26,542 bases of DNA from Apostichopus californicus (taxonomy: Eukaryota; Echinodermata; Holothuroidea; Aspidochirotida; Stichopodidae): positions 1-26,542 of the forward strand of contig JAIPMN010001089.1 in NCBI GenBank assembly GCA_020650975.1, given 5' to 3'. The notes beneath the pieces are model-generated. The model worked only from the letters and a program-made list of their open reading frames with translations. It ran no database searches and was not told the origin of the DNA. Within the stretch, counting starts at the first letter, position 1, and the number at the start of each line of letters is the position of its first letter. Position numbers and translations under genes: made by a program. This document shows, one piece after another, positions 1 to 9,988 of the stretch.

Positions 1-649
1 CACGAATACTGAACATGTCATTACTGAATGACAGCTATTTAACAGAACCATGAATTTATTAACCACCTCCTTCACTGGCTCAAGTTCCAATATGTCAATA
101 AAATAATCAGATAAAAATCACACTCCAGGGGAAGTTTTGTGGACTTTTTGACTCAATTTAATGAGAGATTATCTAGTCAGTCTTCAGATAGTATTTAAAT
201 CCATAAGAGTTGCCATCAGATCATTCAGAGCAAAAAAAGAAGAGAAAGATCAGAAAGACGTTCACTGTCAGTTACAGCCGTATGTGGAATATTGGCAGAG
301 TGAAACGATGAATGCGAACCTGTAGTACTGTATCTGACAGCAGATTTGGGATGCTAGTTAAATCTAATAAATGGTTTGAAGAGGCAGGAAAACCAATTGT
401 AATACCTTAGGATGGTACAGTATGAAGCATGTGTAAAGATGCGTATTGGCTGTTAGCTTCATCACCGCAAAAATCTATTTCAGTTACAGGCTAGCACTGT
501 CTGGATATACATATAACAATATCAGTAGTTCATATCTACTGGAAAAAATTGTGGAATGCAACTTGGTTCATTTTGAAACCTACTGTAGGGTACCATTGAT
601 TGTAAAAGCCTTTACTTTCTTGACCAAAGCTTTGGTAAGCTTTATAACT

Positions 650-1100
650 GCAAATTTAGAACATTCACTTGGAAAAACTTACTGAATTTTGTCAAATAAC
701 TTTACATTTAGAGTAAAATCCGATGATCTGCAAATTTAGCACATTCACTTGGAAAAAAATTCTGAATATTGTCAAATAACTTTACATTAAGAGTAAAATC
801 TGATGATCTGCAAATTTAGCATATTCACTTGGAAAAACGTACTGAATTTTGTCAAATAAAATTACATTAAGAGTAAAATCTCATGATCTGCAAATTTAGC
901 ACACTGGGGGTCACTAGCTGAGATAACAGCCTTGCTGTTTTTCTAGTGTCCTTCATACGTTAACCATCCTACTATAATGTTAGTTTTGTGTTAATCTTGT
1001 ACAAACGTATGAGAAATAAATATGAAATTAAGATTGAATAAAAAATTGAAATTGAAAAATTTGTCAAATAACTTTACATTACAAATAAAATCTGATGATT
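650..1100. repeat. 80-bp tandem repeat, interrupted by a retroposon-like tail
   Basis: Three adjacent units of about 80 bases begin tgcaaatttagca.attcact and end agtaaaatc.gatgatc (unit starts near 650, 730, 810). A fourth begins at about 890 but breaks after gcaaatttagcacac, and resumes at about 1059 with tttgtcaaataactttacat. The resumption lacks about 25 bases of unit, so the insert between (905-1058) replaced sequence rather than inserting cleanly. Confidence 0.88.
905..1058 (+). mobile_element. Retroposon 3' end fragment with hairpin and A-rich tail
   Basis: The insert in the 80-bp tandem array has a short hairpin, aacagc-ctt-gctgtt (about 927-941), and ends in an (ATTGAA)-like A-rich tail. 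A 3' hairpin followed by a microsatellite tail is seen in L2/CR1-type LINE ends and their SINEs, which is the basis of this tentative call; there is no coding to confirm it. Confidence 0.4.
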
Positions 1101-1985
1101 ACGTACATGCCATAATCCCATCATAAAATTGTTCATTAGTTTTTTTTTGTCAATTTTCATAACAAGTATATGGTCTGGTCTACTTTCATTTCAACTAATG
1201 AAGAATTGTATTGTATTGGAGTCTTGATTAGGCTCGCACATTGTTAAAACTACTGCTATACAATTCAACAGCACCCTACAGTCAATGGAAAAAGCTAAGA
1301 GGTCATCTCGTATACATTCTTTACAGCTTGTTATACACTTAAATTGCAATTTGTTTCTTAGATCAGTACCCAGTTGGTTTGATAAAAGTGCTGCAAAATG
1401 CTACCAAACACAATACCTTCTGTAAGGAAAGTAATTTGCCATACAAAAAGTACTCATGACTATAGACACACTTTTGTCTATAATTATTCAAGAATGACTT
1501 TTCTATCAAAGAATGAAATTTCTATTTGTCTGTTTGACCTATTTAGCACCTACCACAGAGCTTAGAGTAGATTTAGCTCTGGTTTTAGGTATTTATAAGT
1601 AGTTATTTTTTTCTGTAGCTGGATCTACATGTTGCGACTTGACACAATTGATTATTAAATGAGGCCTTCACTGATGTCAAAGCATTTTCACGTGTGCAAG
1701 TCAATTTGGATGCACAGTATAGCATTCAAGTCATCCTGATAATATTGTTTGCACACAGCCTTACACTGGAATATAGGGCTACGTGACCATGTATTTCATG
1801 ACATTATGATCACCGAGACTCATCGAATCACTAGGGTCAACATAAACCCTGCTACACCCCAGTGATGTCACTTTAGATAGTAGACATGACTTGCACTCTA
1901 CAATAGAGTAAAGGAGCCCTAAAATTAAGGCAAATGTGAAAAATAATGAAATTTATGAATTTTATGAAAATTGTGAAATATTAAT

Positions 1986-2230
1986 GGAGTGTTAGCTCAG
2001 TGGTTAACGCTGGTGCCTTTAAATCATAAGGTCCCCGGTTCGAGTCACTCCCAGATTAATGTATGTCTTCCAGTTACAGAGTTGTTGACTATTGACAATT
2101 CATAATCATGGAGGTTAAATATGAATGTAAAAGACTGACTTCGGTCAGCTTGCGGCTTTGATAAGCCAATGTGGCTTTTTCGCGGGTTTCCTGCTTGCAG
2201 GAGGATCTAATATACATACATACATACACA
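1986..2230 (+). mobile_element. tRNA-derived SINE with (TACA)n tail
   Basis: The head has A-box TTAGCTCAGTGG (1992-2003) and B-box GGTTCGAGTC (2037-2046), with tRNA-like spacing and an anticodon-stem-like section between them. A body of about 160 bases follows, including gactgacttcggtcagc (a hairpin) and tttcctgcttgcaggagg (a second hairpin), ending in tacatacatacatac at about 2212-2228. The whole is about 245 bases. It cannot be a functional tRNA, since the acceptor stem does not close. Target-site duplication is unclear. Confidence 0.82.
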
Positions 2231-3642
2231 TATTTAACGAAGCACTATGGTGCAGAAAATCGTTTTCTAACTCTCCATTCCAAATGCATATTTTGAACCC
2301 TTCGACTCAACATACATCTCATGTATGACTCGCTTATTTTAGCTAAGCAGAAATAATTCACAATCACGACACACCCAAAACTTTGATTAACAGAGCAAGG
2401 GACTGGTTGATATTCAATACTGTAAGTTGGTTGGGAGCTTAAAAAAACTTGGAGGATATGACAAGGCCATTTTCAATGTATTTGCATGTAGTGAGCTAGA
2501 TATGAACTATTGAAATATCTGTTAACTTGATTACATTTATCTCATGCCTATTATAAACATTAACGATGAGCATATAGATAAAAATGTACCGTTCACAATA
2601 TTTCATGAAGATTTTAGCTGTATCTGTAGCTAGGATACATGTTATGGCATATACATGAACAAATATTACTGAAAGCATTGCAGTGTCTACTGTAAGTTCT
2701 AATGTGAAACCAATGACACTATAATCCATCAAAGAATAAATATATTGAATCAAAGGAAATGTTGAAAGATGAATCATACATTCATAGCTCAGCTTTTTTC
2801 AGCTGATTGTTATCATTGTTTTCTTTGATAATGCTATACAATTATTCATTTCTTTCTCCACAGCTTTCTAATCATCCAGCATTGCTACTGTGTAGTTTAC
2901 AATACAGTAAATTTACAAGATACAGTGCAGTTACAAAGATGAAGTTGGTTTGACAGGCTGTGAGAAGGTAGTAAAAGAAAACGAGGGGGTGGGGGGCTTA
3001 TCTAGTGCTTCCAAATACTATCTATATGCACAAAGGAAGAAGTAAATAACAAATCCCCAGTTCACCCACAAAGTAAACATCCTTCACAGCATGAAAACTA
3101 ATAACAATAACAAAAAAAAACTCCCACTGCAAAGTAGTATGCCTTGATTTCTTAAAATTCATATCAATAAAGATGAAAGGATTAACAAGTTTGCAAATTT
3201 TAAATTGGGCACATATTTGATAATGCATTTTTTCCTGTTTTTCCTTTATTGGGAAGGGGGAGGGGGACATATTGAGCATCAAATTAATTTGCTAATTACT
3301 CGCTGATTATATTGACCTTTGAGTGGCAAAATGTTTTTTGAGGGTATTTTACTGTAGTTTGATCATATTGAGCTCACATTTTTGGAAACACCTGCAGTCA
3401 GTTTGGTAAAGTTGCCGGGAAATAAAGGGCTAAAAACTACTTAAAAAGCTTAACTTCAGTCAAAATGTTAATTTTGATACATATGGAAGGGTACTAAAAT
3501 GAGTGCAACCGTATTACCATTTTGCTGAAAGGAATAACCCTTTAAATCAAAGTTCATCAAATTCACTACACTAACTTAGTACCAAAGTTTGCAACTCCAC
3601 AAATCTTAAAGTAGGAAATACAGGTTTCTATGATCTATATAA

Positions 3643-3677
3643 AAAAAATAAAAAAAAATAAAAAAAATAAAAAAAAT
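3643..3677. repeat. A-rich (AAAAAAAT)n tract
   Basis: Four A-runs of six to nine bases separated by single T. Possibly a retroposon tail, but nothing before it is recognised. Confidence 0.7.
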
Positions 3678-5269
3678 CTCTGTCCTATATTACTGTCTAT
3701 TTAACAACAGCACTGGCTCTTCTCCCTTCAATAATTATCTTCTTATCAATGATCCCTCTAAACCTCCCCTTTGCCTGCCCCCTTTAAATCAGACACTAAA
3801 ACCATAACCAGAACCTCAATTGTTCCATCACAGTAAGGGCATGAGTTTTGCAGGACTAGACCAAGTTAAAACAGAGAAATACTTATTTACTGTTATTTAT
3901 ATTTATCTCCTCAAAGAAACACCTGTCCTCCATGCCTTCTAGTACTATATACCAAATAATATCCTGTACCCCTAATTCCCCCCCCCCCCACCTCCCCCAC
4001 AACACACCATCCATTCCCCTTCCTTCCTTCCTCACATGTATGCTTTTGCCATCCAAAGCCTGCAATGTTGTGTTCTTAGAGTACTGTGTAAAGCCTGCAC
4101 TAGGGATGCCACAGTGAGAATACCACATGGATCTGTGTGTAAGGTTTCACACATAAGTCTTAGCATAGTCACTGCAGAGCTACAAAATTAAAATCTCTCA
4201 CCATCCTGTCCAAATTCTGAGACACTGACGTTACTGTCAAGTAATAATTTAGCCTACTGTAAAAATGTTGTCATTCACTACTCACCAAATAATCACAAAT
4301 AATCCATCCCTTGTTAAAATGTAGAAAATTTAGTTGAAAACAGCACAACAAGGCAAAGCTTCAGATTTAACCATGGAAACAGCTGCATACCATGTAAGAA
4401 TCTACTAATTTTAGATGACCCTCTCTACAAAATGGTCTCTCCCAAATTTAAAAGTTACTGCAACACTCCCAGCCTAAATAGATCAGATCAGTGCTTCTAA
4501 ATAGATGCAGCTTAAGATAAAGCTATCCTCATGATTAAATCCATTTCCAGCCCTGGCGCTATAAATGAACAGTTTATCCTTCATACAGACAGAAATGAGT
4601 GAGATCACACCAAATAAATGAAGAAAAAGCAACTTTCAACACTACATGATATAGATGATACTGCACATGTCTTTAATGGCAAAGTACCAATCTTCCTCTT
4701 GGCTATTTCAATTATTGATTTTAAGACTGCACAAAGTGAGGATGAAACCACGCTGATGCATTTAATCCTCCTCCTTTTCAAAGTGTTAACAATAGGGTTC
4801 GATTGGGTTCTATTGTTTAGTGACATTCTTCCTAGCAATCCAATCTCATTTTCTCAAACAAGGGGGGGAGAAGAAAAGTCATTGTAACTATTGTAGGACC
4901 ATTACTTAGGGAGAAACTAAAACCCAGAAGTATGGCTAGTACAAACAATAATGAGATATTTGAGGTATTTAAGAGCTCCTGAATATGCAAACATTAGTTC
5001 CTTTGAAACTATTTTAATGACTAATTCCAGTTTGTTGTTTTTTTCTTTAACTTTTGAAAAGTACTGTCTCAAAGATGACAGTGAAGTTGAAAAATGACCC
5101 GCATTTAACCAATCCCAGTAAGCAAGGAAATTTTATAATGGGAATAGAATATGGCTCAAATAGCAGTTTTTAACATGAATAAAAACATATTTGCATCAAA
5201 ATGTTGATGATAATTCACAGATTTAAATTGTGCATGTAAATATTAATTGGACTGGGAGAATTTATTTAA

Positions 5270-5897
5270 AGCAGCATTTTGCGTCCTTTTCTATGGTTTT
5301 TCTCAACCTCACTGATTCCACGATGCCATAACGACATCCATAACTAGCTTATATTCTATTCAAATCTTACTTCAAATGGTGGCATAAAAGTCGAAAATTT
5401 ACAACTTTCAACTTTGTTTTTCTCCAAGATATTTTCCGTTGGGATCCAAATAAACCTCGCCCATAATATGAATATTTAAAAGCTACGAACGTCATTGGCC
5501 AATACGTAATACAACACCATGATTAATTTGTGTATATTGTCTATGGCAGTTGTACCAGGGAGCTGTTAGAGTCCAGCTCGCTGGTTGTACCAAGTTACCA
5601 ACTCGACGTTTTGAATCTATTTTTAGAAAAGGCTCATAACTAAACCTGCATCTCTGTTTGGTTGAATTCAAACTAGTGGGTTGGGGGAACTGTGTGCGAT
5701 TAATATTAAATGTGTAATTTGCCGGACGACACTTTTCTCATTATCTGCAAATGTCCTTAATTACTCGCCAATTAACGCTTTTGGCAGGGAAAAACTTGGC
5801 ATATATCTTAGGTTGCTGTTTTGTGATTGATATATGTAAAAAACTTGATGGACTTGTCAAAAAAATGGAAAACGGCGACAAAGCGCAAAATGCTGCT
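5270..5897. mobile_element. TTAA-flanked MITE (Kolobok- or piggyBac-like)
   Basis: A 628-base element begins AGCAGCATTTTGCG and ends CGCAAAATGCTGCT, a perfect 14-base inverted repeat. It is flanked by TTAA on both sides (5266-5269 and 5898-5901). TTAA target duplication is known for Kolobok and piggyBac elements; the ends do not show the CCC start typical of piggyBac, so Kolobok is a little more likely. There is no transposase frame inside. Contains ctggttgtaccaagttaccaac near 5580. Confidence 0.88.
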
Positions 5898-6293
5898 TTA
5901 AGATGATAATCATTTACATCTTAATATCATGACTAACCAAACAAAAGGACTTAAGAACCACTCTACCCAATCAGACACACACTTTGAGGTCAGCAAAAAT
6001 ACCCTCGTAATTTGAGGGATGTTTCTAAGAAACAATACGGCTTATAAATGCTTATTGATTCTTTGAGTGTCCTGGAAGTAAGGCTGCATATTTAAAGCAC
6101 TAATTATGACAATATTGACTTAAGAGATAATGAGAGGCATTTTAATGATACCAGCTTGATAGCTTTCAACATATCCCTTAAGTGACTGAATTAAAATCAT
6201 ATATCTATCTAAATATGTAATTTTATTAACAAGTGATTAAAACATTCCAATTACTATTCAATCCAACCTTATGTTAAAAACAAAAATTCCAAA

Positions 6294-6425
6294 TTGTTAT
6301 TATCATTATTTATGCCAAAAGTTTCTTTCTTCTTTTTCACTTTCTATTATTATTATTACTATTACTCTATTATTATATTCTTACTATAGTACTTCTTGAT
6401 ACATTAATTTATTATAAGTAGTAGT
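6294..6425. repeat. ATT-rich simple sequence
   Basis: Impure (TAT/ATT)n tract, for example attattattattactatta around 6347-6366. It may be a degraded SINE tail, but no head was found beside it. Confidence 0.6.
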
Positions 6426-7030
6426 AATAACCCTAAGAGATGCAACTTTGCAAGGGGAAAATGACTATCAATTCCTTACTTGATTAGCCACCAAACTAAT
6501 CAGTGAATATTACTATATTAATAATGAATTTGTTTTTACTATTTTTTCCTCTACAAATTTTCTATATGACGTATATCTATGACTTGGTATTGTGACCAAC
6601 CACTTGAAATGTACTAATCATACAAACACTTGAAATGTACTAAAGATTTTTTAAATTAATGTTTTATTGCCATATTTTATGTTATTAAATTTCTAAAGTA
6701 CTCTTCAGTCAAGTATTAACATGAACTTTAGTTTGCAGACTCAAAAATGATTTTTTTTTTTTTTAATGTAATATGTTACTACAGACTTTAGTAAATGGAA
6801 CTTACCACCCTAAATACGATAGCAACAACAAAAACGAACATAGAAAACACATTTTGGATTTCAAAGAAAATGAAAGGAAAATTGAGTATTAGTATTACAA
6901 CACAAACAAATCCTTCTCTGTGGTAAAAATAATCTTGCCAGTTAGGATTAACACATAACAACATGTTTGGTTTGAATGGCAGTTGAACAAGTTGATTGCA
7001 TCCCCTCCTCCCTAGACACATAATCTAGAC

Positions 7031-7355
7031 CAGGGGTTCCCTAACTGGGGTGCATGAACCTCCAGGGGGTGCGTGAGTCCATCCCAGGGGGTTCGTGTGA
7101 CGTTTCTGAAAGTCAAAACTAGAGTACATTTGTTGAACTAAAATCTGATATATCATATAATTTAGTAATGTACAAAAGTCTTACCTATCGACAACCTCTA
7201 CAATATAACACTATGAACTTGATCTTTTACGAAGCACTGTTATACGTATTATAGTATAATAATGACTCAGATCGTGTCTCGAAAAGTTGGGGGGTTCGTG
7301 GACAACTCTGATATCCACAGGGGGTTCGTGGGGGGCTAAAGTTAGGGAAACCCTG
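7031..7355. mobile_element. hAT-type MITE with 8-bp target duplication
   Basis: A 325-base element begins CAGGGGTTCCCTAACT and ends in AGTTAGGGAAACCCTG, an inverted repeat with one mismatch in 16. It is flanked by atctagac (7023-7030) and ctctagac (7356-7363), which match in seven of eight positions. The duplication fits the nTCTAGAn preference known for several hAT families, and CAGGGGTTCCC ends are typical of non-autonomous hAT elements in animals. Short internal repeats of gggggt(t)cgtg occur near both ends. No transposase is encoded. Confidence 0.92.
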
Positions 7356-8251
7356 CTCTAGACTGACAGATGGTGTTCTTAATAACAGTCTACAACATAT
7401 CAACATAACTTTTGTGCCTTTATATTAAGTCATCCTTTATGGGCACCTGCATACATTATAAATGAAACATTCTGGGCGACTTTTCTTGTTAAAATCTTTC
7501 ACAGGCCAGATGTGACCCAATAGTCATCCACTGAGATCCTCTGTCCTATATAACAACTGAAATATCCCGCTCTTTTATAGTCCGTGGAGATTAGATGTCA
7601 TTTCTAGGGATGATAGCCAGTGCTTTCCATACCATGTCACCAGGAATCACAGCACACTTTTGGTACAATGTATAAAGGACGTTTAAGAAGAAAAGGCATT
7701 GCAAGAGGAATTTTTAACTTTTTTAGATAAAGTATGGATATACAAATCAAATATACCTTAGAGAGAATTTACAAATTTTGATGGAGAAGAAAAAATTGTT
7801 GGATAGGATAGGTTAGGAATAGATGAACCAGTTTTTCACACAGGAATATATAACTCCACTGCTTTTTACCCATTGATAATTCCAAACTTACAAATTCAAA
7901 ATGGCAGAGAAAGTCTGATATTTGTAAAAATATGCAATGCCTGAGAGTTATATATGGCACACATGAGACTTGCATGGAAATGTGTACACAATATTTACAG
8001 TGTATATAGTGGATTGTGAGATCTATGCACCACTGTACAAGGCTTTAGCTAATTATCCCAGGCATCCACAGGGTAGCCTGACCAGGGGCCAAGTAAATCT
8101 GAAATATTATTTATGAAAAACAAATAAAAGGACCAAAAGTAGCTGTAGTTTAACCAGTGATAAGAGTCTTCACACTGCTTGCGACTTCTGAGGCAACTTG
8201 CTTTAAAAAGGTACAACAAGAGGCCAACATGTTTTTTTTTAAAAAAAGCAT

Positions 8252-8870
8252 GAAAGAATGGAAATGCGCTCGTAGGCGGTTATTTACAATTGAAAAAAAA
8301 ATGTTGCCACCGCCAATCAAAGAAAACGTTATTAATAGAGGATTGGGCAAACCACTAAATGAATAAGTAATCATATATACAGGTAATAAAGAATTGACGA
8401 ACGTTAATTGGATCCTGGCAACACCATGAACCTTTCAAGTCATTCCTTTGATTGACAGCACACAAACATAAAACCTTAAAAATCTTACATTCCATACAAA
8501 AAAGAAGACAAAGACCCTGTATATCAGACACAATACCTGACTGAAAATTCAACAATGAAAAAATGATGAAAGAACCGATAATGAACTTGTAGGCAGTTAT
8601 TTTACACTTGAAAAAAAATGTTACCACCGCCAATCAAAGAAAACGTTATTAATAGAGGAGTGGGACAACCACTAAATGAATAAGTCATCATTTTATCAGG
8701 TAATAAAGATTTGTGACAATCGTTAAAATGGATCCTGGCAACACCCTTAACCTTGCAATTCATTCATTTGATTGACAGCACACAAACATCTTAAAATCTA
8801 TCATGCCATAAAAAAAAACCCTGCATAACAGACACAATACCTGACTGAAAATTCAACAATTGATCGAAAA
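8252..8870. repeat. 317-bp tandem duplication
   Basis: Two copies, about 8252-8568 and 8569-8870, share gtaggc.gttat at 8272 and 8589, gccaatcaaagaaaacgtta with ttaatagagga, taatgg.tcctggcaacacc, ttgattgacagcacacaaac and cagacacaatacctgactga. The copies are diverged by point changes and short indels; the second lacks about 20 bases near cataaaaaa. Each copy carries short frames, but shifts between copies argue against coding. Confidence 0.92.
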
Positions 8871-8872
8871 GC

Positions 8873-8901
8873 GGGAGGGTGTGTGTGGGAGGGGGGGGGG
8901 G
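8873..8901 (+). other. G-rich tract with G-quadruplex potential
   Basis: The tract reads gggagggtgtgtgtgggag followed by ten or more G, so four or more G-runs lie within about 30 bases. It is directly after the second copy of the 317-bp duplication. Confidence 0.55.
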
Positions 8902-9836
8902 ATGCTGAATGGAAAACACCTATATATTCACAAGGACCATTGTGGACCAATGTGGGTGTGATAGTGATGCAACTTTTGCATTTAGATTTAAAGGAGCTGC
9001 TGTTACATGCCTCAATGGAATAAATTGTACTTAATGGAATACAAAACCTGTGATAGACTGAACAAGGGGAAAATGAAGCATGAAAATCTATCTCAAGAAG
9101 CCTCCACCCAATCCCCCGGCCTCCCCCCTTCCCCTCCCCCTTCCAGAGACAATTGCAGCACCATCAAGTTTTAACTTATAGATTAAAGATATATAATATT
9201 GGATCAATCTGGGTTCAAAGTCTGAACACCGACTTAAGGGTTCACAAATGGCAAAAATGGTACAAACAAAAGGGTCTGATAAATATTAGCAAATGTCACA
9301 TTTACAAAATACTTGTGGAAGAAAACACTTGAGCACTTCAGTAAAGATCAATATCAGCTTCTCTCAGTTTCTCTGAGTGTTGATTTGTTTATGTAAATTT
9401 CAGATTTTACCTTTTTTTAAACTTGAATACTGCTGACCTTTAACCATACAATGATTTTTAAAATAATGAGTGTTTTGGGTACAAAATACCCCTATGAATC
9501 TTTTCATTCATATACCAATTTTTGTTGCCATTGCAGTACAGCATTTCTGCTATGCAATACCCAATCAATTACTCCCTTCTTTTTTCTTTACATTTCTCTG
9601 CATACCTCTTACGATAAGATGGAGAAGAGTTAAACATTTCTTGTGTATATTTTTGTTTTGTTTTGGGGGGGTTGTTTGTTTTGTGTGGGTGTTTTTTAAG
9701 CACATAACTCCCTACACCCCCAATACAAACACACATCTGTTGATGAAGTATATTTCCATGATTTCATATCAATCATCCGGGACCAAAGTAAAATAGAATA
9801 CTTATTCTGCTCTCCTGTCACAACAGAGTATTTGAA

Positions 9837-9862
9837 GGGTGGGGGAGGGGGGTGGTGGGGGG
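9837..9862 (+). other. G-rich tract with G-quadruplex potential
   Basis: Runs GGGT-GGGGG-A-GGGGGG-T-GG-T-GGGGGG give at least four G-runs on the plus strand within 26 bases. It is on the template side of the transcript, about 55 bases beyond the donor of the exon at 9917-9988. Confidence 0.6.
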
Positions 9863-9916
9863 ACTGATAGGTTGCAAACATATTCGTCTTATTGAATATT
9901 CATATATACAACTCAC

Positions 9917-9988
9917 TGCGAGTCGCTGTATCCGTTAGAATCCAGGGTCTTCTCATCATTCTCAATCTCTCTCAAGCCATCTAGTGAT
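9917..9988 (-). CDS. Probable kinesin-3 exon: hydrophilic linker
   Basis: This 72-base candidate lies between acceptor ttttgcttcgtag and donor gtgagttg. Its first base, A, completes an arginine with the AG left by the exon at 11493-11611, and it then encodes [20 protein letters not shown] and SDS with two bases, CA, left over. The other two frames hit stop codons early, and the phase match on the upstream side supports a real exon. The peptide is charged and polar, as expected for the region between FHA and coiled coil. It has no recognisable domain. The next exon downstream was not identified in 1-9916. Confidence 0.55.

Larger units (their letters stand above)
1..9916 (-). other. Large intron or 3' flank beyond the last exon found
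   Basis: Nearly 10 kb without a supported exon. It contains the repeats and transposons listed for 446-9862 and unique AT-rich sequence. Stretches with nothing recognised are about 1-640, 1100-1980, 2240-5260, 5905-7020, 7365-8250 and 8910-9830, apart from simple low-complexity tracts. Since the exon at 9917-9988 ends mid-codon, at least one more exon must lie further left. Confidence 0.55.

Noticed and set aside
1986-2060. A true tRNA gene at the A/B box pair.
   Set aside because: The acceptor stem does not pair and SINE body and tail follow directly, so it is a SINE head.
4202-4256. A possible next kinesin exon on the minus strand (acceptor catttttacag, donor gtgaga) that would join in phase after the exon at 9917-9988 and read RLNYYLTVTSVSQNLDRM.
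   Set aside because: Phase and splice sites fit, but the peptide has no family similarity and several such chance matches are expected in 10 kb. No independent support.
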